From a virus, in the IMG/VR virus record IMGVR_UViG_3300030012_003861, positions 1 through 50,951 of that record: a DNA stretch of 50,951 bases; one strand, given 5' to 3'. How positions within the stretch are numbered: position 1 is the first letter of the stretch; each line of letters opens with the position of its first letter. This document shows, one piece after another, positions 44,322 to 50,951 of this stretch. The notes under the pieces were generated by a model. The model was not told the origin of the DNA, did no database searches, and saw only the letters and a program-made list of their open reading frames with translations. The translations under genes were made by a program, and so were the position numbers.

Positions 44322-44477
44322 ATGTTTGACCAAGAAACTCCAGCTAATTTATTGGAAGTAATTGCCAGTAATCGGAGAAATGCAGAGTTAACTTCTGATC
44401 CTTTTACAGGTGTTCCTGTAGTAGAAGAAGACGTTGATCCTGAACTCTTTCAACGTTTTTTAAACAAACGGTCTTGA
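44322..44477 (+). CDS. hypothetical protein, 51 aa
   Basis: MFDQETPANLLEVIASNRRNAELTSDPFTGVPVVEEDVDPELFQRFLNKRS. Acidic and helical with an acidic linker. Between the putative small terminase and the basic 59-aa protein. Its ATG follows an AT-rich TATATAAATG stretch. Function unknown. Confidence 0.5.
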   Translation: MFDQETPANLLEVIASNRRNAELTSDPFTGVPVVEEDVDPELFQRFLNKRS

Positions 44478-44480
44478 TAA

Positions 44481-44660
44481 ATGGCTAAGAAAAAAATGCC
44501 ACCTCAACTTCTTGAATATTTCAAGAAAAAAAATAAAGGTGATGAGGACAATTCCAGTAATAAAAAAGAAGAAAATGATAAAGGAAAGAAAGCAGAAGAA
44601 ATGGCTAAAAAAGGCTTGAAATCTGCTAAAGCTGCTAAGAAACATAAAGATAAAAAATAG
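44481..44660 (+). CDS. lysine-rich basic protein, 59 aa
   Basis: MAKKKMPPQLLEYFKKKNKGDEDNSSNKKEENDKGKKAEE followed by Lys/Ala-rich residues (KSAKAAKKHKDKK). 'MPPQLLEYFKKK' is a motif I associate with small basic proteins of phages and giant viruses. Its place directly before terL suggests DNA binding near packaging. Starts 3 bases after the upstream stop. Confidence 0.55.
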   Translation: MAKKKMPPQLLEYFKKKNKGDEDNSSNKKEENDKGKKAEEMAKKGLKSAKAAKKHKDKK

Positions 44661-44690
44661 AGTACTATTTATCTAGTACCTGTTATAAAC

Positions 44691-46217
44691 GTGTCTTCTC
44701 ATCTGCATCTTGCGTATCGACGTAATGCTAAAGCAGCTGCTGCTAATCATCGATTACGCAAGTCAGATCAAGAAGAATTATTTGAAAAAGCAAGAAACGA
44801 TTTTGGTTTCTTTTGTGAATATGTAGCTGATAAAGTTCCAGCAGAACATCATAAAGATTGGCACCGTCAGTTAGTTACAAACGAAGATAGCTCTTGTCTT
44901 TTAAGAATTGCAGGGCCAAATATTGATTTATTAGGTCCACGGGGATCTGCTAAAAGTACTGTTCTTGGTTTGTATACAGCATGGGCAATTGGTGTTCATA
45001 CTACACTAAAAAAACCGTTACAAATTCTGTACCTCAGTTATACAGTTGATATTGCACGTTCTAAATCTGCCACGATTAAACGTATTATTGAATCTAAAAA
45101 ATTTCAAAACGTATTTCCTACAGTCAAACTTTTAAAAAATGTAACCAGTAACGAATACTGGTCTATTGATCATAAGTTTGCAGGTATTGATACAACAGGT
45201 GAAGAACAATTTACTTTATGTGCCGCTGGTCTTAAAGGTTCAGTGACCAGTAAACGATCTCATCTCGTGATAATCGATGACCCGGTGAAATCTGCCGCAG
45301 ATATTGGCAACCCAGACATCCGCAAGATGATGCAGGATAACTGGAATGCTGTGATTGCGCCGACGATGTTTGAAGGAGGCCGTGCGATTTGCCTGGGGAC
45401 ACGATTCCGTCATGATGATATTCATGCAACAACGTTTTGTCCGCAGAACAATTGGACGCAAATCGTCCTATCAGCGATCTTAAATAACCCGGAGACAGGC
45501 GAAGAAGAGTCATATTGGCCCGACATGTGGAGTTTAGATTATCTCAAGGAGAAAAAGCGGCAAGCTCCTATTGCTTTTTCTTTTCAATACATGAATCAAA
45601 TCGTCAGGCAAAATGAACTGTCTTTGGCACCAGAGTTATTAGTTAAGGCTGAGATTGCCACTGAGTTTGATTGTCTTGGCATTGGTGTTGACTTATCAGC
45701 AGGTGTTAAAGAAAAGAATGACTATACAGTTATGGTTCTAGGTGGTCGCATTGGAGACAAAATTCATATTATTGATTACAGACGATTGCGTGTAATGGGC
45801 AATCTAGAAAAGTTAGATGCAATGAAAGAATTACTTAATGACTGGTCAGTTATTGGCCGTCAAGACGACGGCCTGTATTTTCCAACATATTCGACGTGTG
45901 ATATTTGGTCAGAAGCTGTACAGTATCAAGCTTCTTTAGAAGCAGACTTTAAACGTGTTTGTCTCCAGCAAGAGAATCTATATAATTTAATCTGGCATCC
46001 TGTAAAAGGTTTTCGTTCAGATAAACTTGCACGTTTCCGTGGAATTATGGGAATGTTTGAAGATCGAAAGATTGTATTTAACAGATATCGTAACTTTACA
46101 AATATGTTTGAAGAGCTAACAAATTTTGGAGTAAGTTCTCATGATGACTGTGTTGACGCTTTAGTGTGGTTAGTTAACGGTTTAATGAAGCGAGGGAAAC
46201 TTCAAGTAGACTTCTAA
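44691..46217 (+). CDS. terL: terminase large subunit, 508 aa
   Basis: ATPase: Walker A GPRGSAKST (82-90), Walker B LVIIDD (192-197) followed by a coupling region (AICLGTRFRHDD). Nuclease: GIGVDLSAGVKEKNDYTVMVLGG (first Asp, about 330) and the C-terminal HDDCVDALVW with acidic ligands. This is the packaging motor that cuts concatemers and pumps DNA through the portal. GTG start at 44691, which sets the protein at 508 residues, usual for this family. The portal gene lies 3 kb downstream. Confidence 0.93.
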   Translation: MSSHLHLAYRRNAKAAAANHRLRKSDQEELFEKARNDFGFFCEYVADKVPAEHHKDWHRQLVTNEDSSCLLRIAGPNIDLLGPRGSAKSTVLGLYTAWAIGVHTTLKKPLQILYLSYTVDIARSKSATIKRIIESKKFQNVFPTVKLLKNVTSNEYWSIDHKFAGIDTTGEEQFTLCAAGLKGSVTSKRSHLVIIDDPVKSAADIGNPDIRKMMQDNWNAVIAPTMFEGGRAICLGTRFRHDDIHATTFCPQNNWTQIVLSAILNNPETGEEESYWPDMWSLDYLKEKKRQAPIAFSFQYMNQIVRQNELSLAPELLVKAEIATEFDCLGIGVDLSAGVKEKNDYTVMVLGGRIGDKIHIIDYRRLRVMGNLEKLDAMKELLNDWSVIGRQDDGLYFPTYSTCDIWSEAVQYQASLEADFKRVCLQQENLYNLIWHPVKGFRSDKLARFRGIMGMFEDRKIVFNRYRNFTNMFEELTNFGVSSHDDCVDALVWLVNGLMKRGKLQVDF

Positions 46218-46253
46218 ATAGGATTTAAATACTCATTAAATACACAATTAATA

Positions 46254-46478
46254 ATGGAGCAATTAGTTGCATTAGGAATTGCTTTAGTTACTGGGGGCGG
46301 TTGGATGACAACCAAGGTATTCGGAAGAATGCGTGCCTTGGAAGATCGTATTGATCGAATGCCTCTTGAATATGTTTTAAAGCAAGACTATATACGTGAG
46401 ATAGAAAAAATGAATACAGAATTTCGCGAAATTAATACTAAGCTTGATAAACTTGTGGAAAGATTATTTTCCAAATGA
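46254..46478 (+). CDS. small membrane-anchored coiled-coil protein, 74 aa
   Basis: MEQLVALGIALVTGGGWMTTKVFGRMRALEDRIDRM: an N-terminal hydrophobic span, then a coiled coil (EKMNTEFREINTKLDKLVERLF). Small proteins with this architecture recur in cyanophage late clusters as far as I recall; they may be spanin-like or holin-like. ATGA overlap with the next gene. Confidence 0.6.
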   Translation: MEQLVALGIALVTGGGWMTTKVFGRMRALEDRIDRMPLEYVLKQDYIREIEKMNTEFREINTKLDKLVERLFSK

Positions 46479-46654
46479 GCTATTACGTTGAGCTGGAAGA
46501 AGACCAAAATGGTAATTTAATTATACCTTTACCAGAAGAAATAATTGAAACCTTGGGTTGGCAAATGAGTGATTTGTTAACCTGGGATTTAAAAGGAGAC
46601 GGTATTGTTCTTCAACGGTTAAATGGAGATGGAGGTTATGAACCGTTAGAATAA
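46475..46654 (+). CDS. AbrB/MazE-like small protein, 59 aa
   Basis: MSYYVELEEDQNGNLIIPLPEEIIETLGW ... DLLTWDLKGDGIVLQRL is the swapped-hairpin pattern of AbrB/MazE/SpoVT DNA-binding domains: 'G...IPLP.EI...LGW..GD.L...'. Such a domain dimerises and binds DNA. In a late cluster it could be a transcription regulator or an orphan antitoxin-like protein. The four-base overlap with the previous gene shows coupling. Confidence 0.6.
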   Translation: MSYYVELEEDQNGNLIIPLPEEIIETLGWQMSDLLTWDLKGDGIVLQRLNGDGGYEPLE

Positions 46655-46672
46655 TGAAAAGCTTTATTTGAT

Positions 46673-47008
46673 ATGTTAGGCGGAATTGCAGGTAGTGTTT
46701 TAGGTGGCGGCGGTAGTCTTGGCCCCATGGCTCCATCTGTGCAAGGTGGTTTTATTGGTAATTCGGGAGGCTTAGCTTCTCAGTTTCCTTTAGGAGCTGT
46801 AGGTCAAATTGGTGGTATTAATAAAGATATTGTTGACAAACTCAAAATGGATAAATCTATGGGTTTAGCAGGTGCCATTGCTGCTAATCCTTTTGGTGGT
46901 TTCCTTGGTTCAATGACTGGTGGTACTCAAATGGGTAATGCTGGCGGTTTAGGCATGGGAATGGCCGGAAGCTTAATTGATCCGATGACAATTAAAAAAG
47001 TTTTTTAA
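46673..47008 (+). CDS. glycine-rich late protein, 111 aa
   Basis: About a quarter glycine (MLGGIAGSVLGGGGSLGPM ... GGFLGSMTGGTQMGNAGGLGMGMAG), with Ala, Met and short hydrophobic runs. Possibly membrane-inserting or a fibrous virion component. Low complexity prevents family assignment. Follows the AbrB-like gene in the late transcript. Confidence 0.5.
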   Translation: MLGGIAGSVLGGGGSLGPMAPSVQGGFIGNSGGLASQFPLGAVGQIGGINKDIVDKLKMDKSMGLAGAIAANPFGGFLGSMTGGTQMGNAGGLGMGMAGSLIDPMTIKKVF

Positions 47009-47024
47009 TTCGGGGATAGTTCTA

Positions 47025-47534
47025 ATGTTGATGCCAAGACAAAAAGAACCACCAATAATACTGGATGAAATACCCAGGACTTATTATCCTGGGCGAGGAT
47101 TTTTAACTGATCAAGAAGCTTACCCTACGGACTTATATGGCAATGTACGTCCGCCTTCGTTTGATACTTTTAAGTATGATCCTACCCGTGACGGTACGCC
47201 ACAAATTATTCCGCTTCCTTATCCAGTTCCGATGCCTGGTAATCAAGGTAATAACCAAGGAGGTTTTAACGTTGGTAAAGCTTTAGGATCTATTGCCGGT
47301 TCTTTAGGAATGGCTTTTGGTGATCCTGCTTTTAGTCCAGGGTTAGCTGGGCGTTATGGCGAACTGATGAAAATGAAACAATTTCCAGATTTTCTTTCTC
47401 AGTTACCTGCTGGAGAACAAGGTCCAGCTCAAGGGCCTAATACACCAATTCAAATGTATCCAGGTATGGGTTATGGACCAGTTGGTCCAGCTGGAGGAGG
47501 TTTACCCCCTAAACCAATGCCAGGGTTTGTCTAA
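47025..47534 (+). CDS. Pro/Gly-rich late protein, 169 aa
   Basis: MLMPRQKEPPIILDEIPRTYYPGRGFLTDQEAYPTDLYG, then Pro-rich regions (IIPLPYPVPMPGNQGNNQ), a Gly-rich hydrophobic stretch (ALGSIAGSLGMAFGDPA) and a Pro/Gly tail. Disordered virion-type composition. Stop/start overlap with the basic 95-aa protein. Confidence 0.5.
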   Translation: MLMPRQKEPPIILDEIPRTYYPGRGFLTDQEAYPTDLYGNVRPPSFDTFKYDPTRDGTPQIIPLPYPVPMPGNQGNNQGGFNVGKALGSIAGSLGMAFGDPAFSPGLAGRYGELMKMKQFPDFLSQLPAGEQGPAQGPNTPIQMYPGMGYGPVGPAGGGLPPKPMPGFV

Positions 47535-47821
47535 TGGCACAAGACGATTCAAAATATACAAAACCAGGTTTACGCGAATCAATTAAAAAGCGTATTACAG
47601 CTGGTAGTAAAGGTGGTAAACCTGGTCAGTGGTCTGCGCGTAAAGCACAGATGGTCGCAGCTGAATATAAAAAGAAAGGCGGTGGCTATAAAGGTGGTGA
47701 AGGCAAAAAACAAAAAGATCTAAAGAAATGGGGTAAAGAGAAGTGGATGACAAAAGATGAATATGAAAAGCGTAAGAAATCCCGTAGCGCGGCTAAAAAA
47801 TATAAGGACAGCAAAAAATGA
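47534..47821 (+). CDS. lysine/glycine-rich basic protein, 95 aa
   Basis: KPGLRESIKKRITAGSKGGKPGQWSARKAQMVAAEYKKKGGGYKG followed by a basic W...W region (DLKKWGKEKWMTKDEYEKRKK) and a Lys-rich end. The 'R..IK.RI.AGSKGGKPGQWSARKAQ..A.EY...GGGY' pattern is familiar to me from phages and giant viruses as a chromatin-like basic domain, possibly related to DUF5872. Probably binds DNA inside the capsid. The stop overlaps the next start. Confidence 0.65.
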   Translation: MAQDDSKYTKPGLRESIKKRITAGSKGGKPGQWSARKAQMVAAEYKKKGGGYKGGEGKKQKDLKKWGKEKWMTKDEYEKRKKSRSAAKKYKDSKK

Positions 47822-47897
47822 TTAACTTCCAGAATTTATTAAACCGCGCTCAAGGACAGAAAAAAATGATTAACTTCCAGGATTTATTAAACCGCGC
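47804..47897 (+). repeat. tandem 48-bp duplication of a ribosome-binding site and start region
   Basis: 47804-47849 and 47852-47897 are copies with only two or three differences, each containing AAGGACAG, an A-run, ATG and the codons for MINFQ(N/D)LLNRA. Both copies therefore hold a complete translation start, giving two possible N-termini 16 residues apart for the LysM protein. Confidence 0.9.
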
Positions 47898-48519
47898 AAG
47901 CGTAAAAGCTCAAGGATTTGGAATAGCAGCTCAAGAAGCTTTACCTGCTATTTTTGGAGGTCTGGTTGGAAGAGACCGAGTAGATACATCTATTGATCCA
48001 AGGATGGGCCAAGGTCTGATTGATGCCTATCGGATGGCACAAAAACGTGGCTCTGATGTTGTTGAATATAAAGACTATGACATGTCTACTCCAGGTGGAA
48101 TCGGTGCTAAATATACTTTTGGCACAGTAGGAAAAGATAATCTTAAGTTCGATTCAGCCGGTAATGTAATTGGTATTCAAGGCGAGAAATACGATACAAA
48201 TAAAACCGCGATGCAAGCACTACGAGAAGGAAAAGAGCGTTTAGAAGGAGGTGACGTTACTGCTGGTATTTACAAACCATTTGAAGCATTACTTTCTACG
48301 GTGCAAGGTAGAGGACTAACCACTCATAATGTTGATTTTCAACAACCGGTTTTGCCTAGTCCTGTTACGATTACACAACCACAGGCTTATACAGTCAAAT
48401 CAGGGGATACTCTTTCAGCTATTGCAAGTCTTTTAGGCACGACAGTAGAAGAACTTGCACGTAAAAACCAGATTGCTAATGTTGATCAAATTCAAATCGG
48501 ACAACAAATACGAAGATAA
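47818..48519 (+). CDS. LysM domain protein, 233 aa, two possible starts
   Basis: C-terminal LysM: AYTVKSGDTLSAIASLLGTTVEELARKNQIANVDQIQIGQQIRR (about 189-233), which binds peptidoglycan glycan. The N-terminus is the repeated MINFQNLLNRA/MINFQDLLNRA. The middle contains an amphipathic region and YKDYDMSTPGGIGAKYTFGTVG. It is likely a virion protein that anchors to or penetrates the cell wall. No catalytic motif is seen. The second ATG (47866) would give a 217-residue form. Confidence 0.75.
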   Translation: MINFQNLLNRAQGQKKMINFQDLLNRASVKAQGFGIAAQEALPAIFGGLVGRDRVDTSIDPRMGQGLIDAYRMAQKRGSDVVEYKDYDMSTPGGIGAKYTFGTVGKDNLKFDSAGNVIGIQGEKYDTNKTAMQALREGKERLEGGDVTAGIYKPFEALLSTVQGRGLTTHNVDFQQPVLPSPVTITQPQAYTVKSGDTLSAIASLLGTTVEELARKNQIANVDQIQIGQQIRR

Positions 48520-48608
48520 TAAAAGTTTAAAGTAATAGAATTAAAGAACAATGGATACTCTCCTCAAGTTATTGATAAAATTTTAGAAGTTACAACAAAC
48601 ACTCAACA

Positions 48609-48737
48609 ATGAAAAAAGAAATTAACGATCTAAAAAAGATCCAAAAACAATTGCGTGGTAGTGCCAAAATGCATGCCGAACAAGCAGATAAGATCGAAGG
48701 CGTAATTAAAATTGCAGGAAAATATATGGATAAATGA
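48609..48737 (+). CDS. hypothetical helical protein, 42 aa
   Basis: MKKEINDLKKIQKQLRGSAKMHAEQADKIEGVIKIAGKYMDK, helical throughout with coiled-coil spacing. The 'HAEQA..I' end looks like small cyanophage proteins seen near portals. ATGA overlap with the next gene. Real but tiny. Confidence 0.5.
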   Translation: MKKEINDLKKIQKQLRGSAKMHAEQADKIEGVIKIAGKYMDK

Positions 48738-48907
48738 TTACAGTTTTACTAGCCTGGTCTTTAAGTTGTTCCCAGTATCATGGAGCTATAGACCGTTTGT
48801 ATGCTGATCCATTTTTTCAAAAACCGGAGCAAGCACAAGAACGTAGAAACTTACACGAATTTTTTAAATCAAAAACCTGGCCTGAATGTTTAGAAACGGA
48901 AAGTTAA
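48734..48907 (+). CDS. hypothetical protein, 57 aa, with N-terminal signal-like segment
   Basis: MITVLLAWSLSCSQYHGAIDRLYADPFFQKPEQAQERRNLHEFF ends TWPECLETES. The hydrophobic start with a following Cys (LSCSQ) is lipoprotein-like; one more Cys near the end. It could be an exported or envelope protein, perhaps a spanin component. Overlaps the 42-aa gene by 4 bases. Confidence 0.5.
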   Translation: MITVLLAWSLSCSQYHGAIDRLYADPFFQKPEQAQERRNLHEFFKSKTWPECLETES

Positions 48908-48943
48908 AAGAATGTTTGACTAGGTTTATAACAAATTCAAAAA

Positions 48944-49153
48944 ATGGCAGATAAAGCAATCCAATCAGACGGTACAACCAAGCGTTACCTCCCCAAAAAA
49001 GCATGGGCCAAACTTTCTAAAAAAGAAAGAGAGGATACTGATCGTAAAAAACGAGAAGGTTCTCGTAAAGGAAAACAGTTTGTAGCTAATACTGAGAAAG
49101 CAAAGAAAGCTGGTAAAGCTGCTAGGATGTATAAATCAAAGACTGGTAAATAA
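48944..49153 (+). CDS. small basic protein, 69 aa (DUF5872-like pattern)
   Basis: MADKAIQSDGTTKRYLPKKAWAKLSKKEREDTDRKKREGSRKGKQFVANTEKAKKAGKAARMY. The 'RYLPKKAW..LS..E...TD.KK..GSR.GKQFVANT' pattern is a compact basic family I associate with phages and large DNA viruses (possibly DUF5872). The stop shares a base with the portal ATG, linking the two. Likely DNA binding. Confidence 0.65.
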   Translation: MADKAIQSDGTTKRYLPKKAWAKLSKKEREDTDRKKREGSRKGKQFVANTEKAKKAGKAARMYKSKTGK

Positions 49154-50951
49154 TGGCTGAAACAACTGCCCGTCTCCAAGAAATTATTAATGCGTATATC
49201 GAACGGGATGGTAGCCAGTACGTAGATACTGGTATTGTTGCAGGCCATATCGCACAGATGAAACTGTTTGGCATTCGCCAAGGAGTTGAATTTTTTCCGT
49301 CACAAGATAACTTTGGTAATCAACGCAAAGACTTTATCGATAAGGTTGTAAAGTACAACAAATTAGATACACGTCTTGATTCAATCTGGGATTACTTTCT
49401 TTGCGATGGTAAAGGACTCTATTACATTCGACCTACAAAAAGTAATTATCGACTCTATTATTTCCGTAGTCATGAGTATCGTAGTTATTATAACGTCGAT
49501 GGTGAGTTAGAAGAAGTTGTAATCATTTATAGCTATAAAGTAAAAAATAATAAAGGTGGCATCTATCAAGATATTGGTTTAGGTGGTATCAATACACCTA
49601 GTGCCCAGGCACAAGCTGGACATACAGCTAATGAAACACCTGGTCAAAAGCGTTATATCCGTCTTTCGATTAGACAAGACACTATTGAAGAAACACATTC
49701 AGAAGGTGAATTATCTTTTGATAATGCCAACATAATGACACCTGGGAAGACAAAGACTTTCCCGAATGAACTTCAATTTATTCCTTGTGTTGAAATTTTC
49801 AATAATCCTAAAGGCTTCTCCATGGAGGGAAGTGGTGAGTTTGATCAGTTAGCACAACACATCATTACTCATGATGACTTAGTGCGAAACATGAAGAAGA
49901 ACTTACAGTTCTTCGGTAATCCTACTCTGCTTTCTTCTCGTCCTAAAACAGACTTGATGGAACCAGGAAATGACTCTGGTCCGCAACGGCCATCTATTGC
50001 GGCTAACTCTGGTTTCCAGAGTATGTCTCCATTATCACGTTCTACTTTTAAACAAGATCCCATTACGCGTGGTGTTGATGGTCAGATGCGTGTTCCTAGG
50101 GTGATTGCCAATTTAGAGCCCAATGATCGAGTTGGTTATATCGTTCCTGATGCGATCTCTGGTGATCAAAATGCATTTGTGCGGCAATATCGAGAAGAAA
50201 TCCGTACAGCATTAGGAGGCGTAGACGAACTCTCAATTTCTGCTGGTGTTACTGCTACTGAATATAAATCTTTGTTTGGTCGTGTTGCAGCGACTAGTAA
50301 GAAAAAAGCAAATTCAATTTATACCCACGGTTTATGTCGTTGCTTTGAGTTAATCATCTTCCAAGAAGAGAGGATGTTTAGAGATACTTTGGCGCGTGCA
50401 GCAAATATTGAAAAGCCAATTCCACTGGAATCAGGTGCTTCAGAAGAAGAAAAAGAAATGTATAAAATGGCAATGCAAGAGTATGATCAGCGTGTCGTTG
50501 GTTTAATGAAAGCTTGTGTGGAAGCTCAAATGATTCCACCAGGCGTCGTTGGTTTAATTCCAGATGGCGACGTGTCAATGCTTTGGCGTTGGCTTGGTCC
50601 TGTGTATGAAGAATCAACGCAGGATATCCTGAACAATTCGATTGTTGTAAGGAACTTACAAGAATTGGGTGTTGATAGCATAGAAGCACTGAAATATCTT
50701 TTCCCATCAAAAACTGATGAGGAAAGAGCGGAAATGCTTTCGGGCTTCCCGTTCAGGATGGTTAACGAATTGCAAGGCGCTTACAACAGCTTTGCAAAAT
50801 TGGTTGGGGGGATGATGCAGACCCCTCATCCCCAAGCTCCAGATTTGCCTATGGCAGCTGACCCGAGATTGGATTTAACCCCCTATCTGTATCGAACTCT
50901 TGAAGCGTTACAAAAGGAGATGAGTTATGCAGGACGCTACCGTCCAATCGA
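49153..50951 (+). CDS. portal protein (3' end outside the window)
   Basis: The first 599 residues are visible and open to the right edge. It starts MAETTARLQEIINAYIERDG. The core shows FFGNPTLLSSRP, then PNDRVGYIVPDAISGDQNAFVRQYREEIRTALGGVDELSISAGVTATEYKSLFGR and a long helical clip/wing region with SGASEEEKEMYKMAMQEYDQRVVGLMKAC. The pattern 'E.IR..LGG...........ATE' plus position after terminase supports a podovirus/siphovirus portal, the DNA gate and packaging docking ring. Its start overlaps the basic gene stop. Confidence 0.75.
   Translation, partial: MAETTARLQEIINAYIERDGSQYVDTGIVAGHIAQMKLFGIRQGVEFFPSQDNFGNQRKDFIDKVVKYNKLDTRLDSIWDYFLCDGKGLYYIRPTKSNYRLYYFRSHEYRSYYNVDGELEEVVIIYSYKVKNNKGGIYQDIGLGGINTPSAQAQAGHTANETPGQKRYIRLSIRQDTIEETHSEGELSFDNANIMTPGKTKTFPNELQFIPCVEIFNNPKGFSMEGSGEFDQLAQHIITHDDLVRNMKKNLQFFGNPTLLSSRPKTDLMEPGNDSGPQRPSIAANSGFQSMSPLSRSTFKQDPITRGVDGQMRVPRVIANLEPNDRVGYIVPDAISGDQNAFVRQYREEIRTALGGVDELSISAGVTATEYKSLFGRVAATSKKKANSIYTHGLCRCFELIIFQEERMFRDTLARAANIEKPIPLESGASEEEKEMYKMAMQEYDQRVVGLMKACVEAQMIPPGVVGLIPDGDVSMLWRWLGPVYEESTQDILNNSIVVRNLQELGVDSIEALKYLFPSKTDEERAEMLSGFPFRMVNELQGAYNSFAKLVGGMMQTPHPQAPDLPMAADPRLDLTPYLYRTLEALQKEMSYAGRYRPI

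Noticed and set aside
44460-44645. Minus-strand Phe-rich open frame
   Set aside because: It is the reverse of Lys-rich codons (AAA/AAG read as TTT/CTT), a typical artefact; the plus-strand basic protein is the real gene.
1-50951. CRISPR array, integrase, insertion sequence or ribosomal RNA
   Set aside because: No regularly spaced direct repeats of 24-40 bases, no recombinase motifs, no transposase and no rRNA-like blocks were seen on either strand.

Overview
This window is part of a tailed double-stranded DNA phage genome, most likely a virulent phage of a cyanobacterium. The phage assignment is secure: there is a large terminase subunit, a portal protein running off the right edge, a GH19 endolysin, a family A DNA polymerase, a primase-helicase, an SSB, a PD-(D/E)XK exonuclease, ThyX and dozens of small, tightly overlapping genes. 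No integrase or excisionase was seen, and the DNA polymerase has Tyr at the position of E. coli Pol I Phe762, which fits a virulent lifestyle. The cyanobacterial host is an inference. It rests on an exact cyanobacterial-type DnaA box (TTTTCCACA) in the main intergenic region, a small protein with the TYRGVKYE signature of the cyanobacterial DUF4278 family, and the general look of the small proteins.

Layout. At 1-1580 (+) the end of a tail fibre gene is followed by small genes, the endolysin and a 42-residue membrane protein. At 1585-4809 (-) there are two structural-looking proteins, an HNH endonuclease and a 48-residue membrane protein that appears to be extended by a -1 ribosomal frameshift. 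The segment 5127-13081 holds a GT4 glycosyltransferase, the primase-helicase and the exonuclease on the minus strand. It also holds a convergent glycan island made of GT32-like and GT-D genes (+) meeting a GT2 and a methyltransferase (-). At 13.1-15 kb there is an endonuclease VII gene with a membrane protein nested in its 3' end, a Dps/ferritin-like gene, and three small plus-strand genes.

From about 34.7 kb leftward to 13.8 kb almost everything is on the minus strand, forming long early/middle operons: tiny accessory proteins, the PcfJ-like protein, a tRNA-Leu(UAA), ThyX, an AlpA-like regulator, a GP88-family protein, DNA polymerase, SSB, a SWIM zinc-finger protein and a Gp157-like protein. 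From 34.75 kb rightward everything is on the plus strand: glycine/alanine-rich virion or ejection-type proteins, small basic proteins, terminase, a LysM protein and the portal. The transcription divergence point (33.96-34.44 kb) carries DnaA-box-like sites, many inverted repeats and a very AT-rich stretch, and is the best replication origin candidate.

The most novel feature is a set of repeated, structured leader elements between minus-strand genes. One family has four copies and is predicted to fold as an H-type RNA pseudoknot, with a compensatory change in one helix. It lies about 20-30 nt upstream of four small genes, two of which are paralogues. A second family, also with four copies, has conserved GGCA and GTAAGTCC blocks closed by a covarying helix. 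It lies upstream of the SSB, a 340-residue protein, the GP88 protein and the PcfJ-like protein. These genes lack Shine-Dalgarno sequences and many share a CACATCACA-like spacer before the start codon. Together they suggest a phage-specific RNA-based system controlling translation or mRNA processing.
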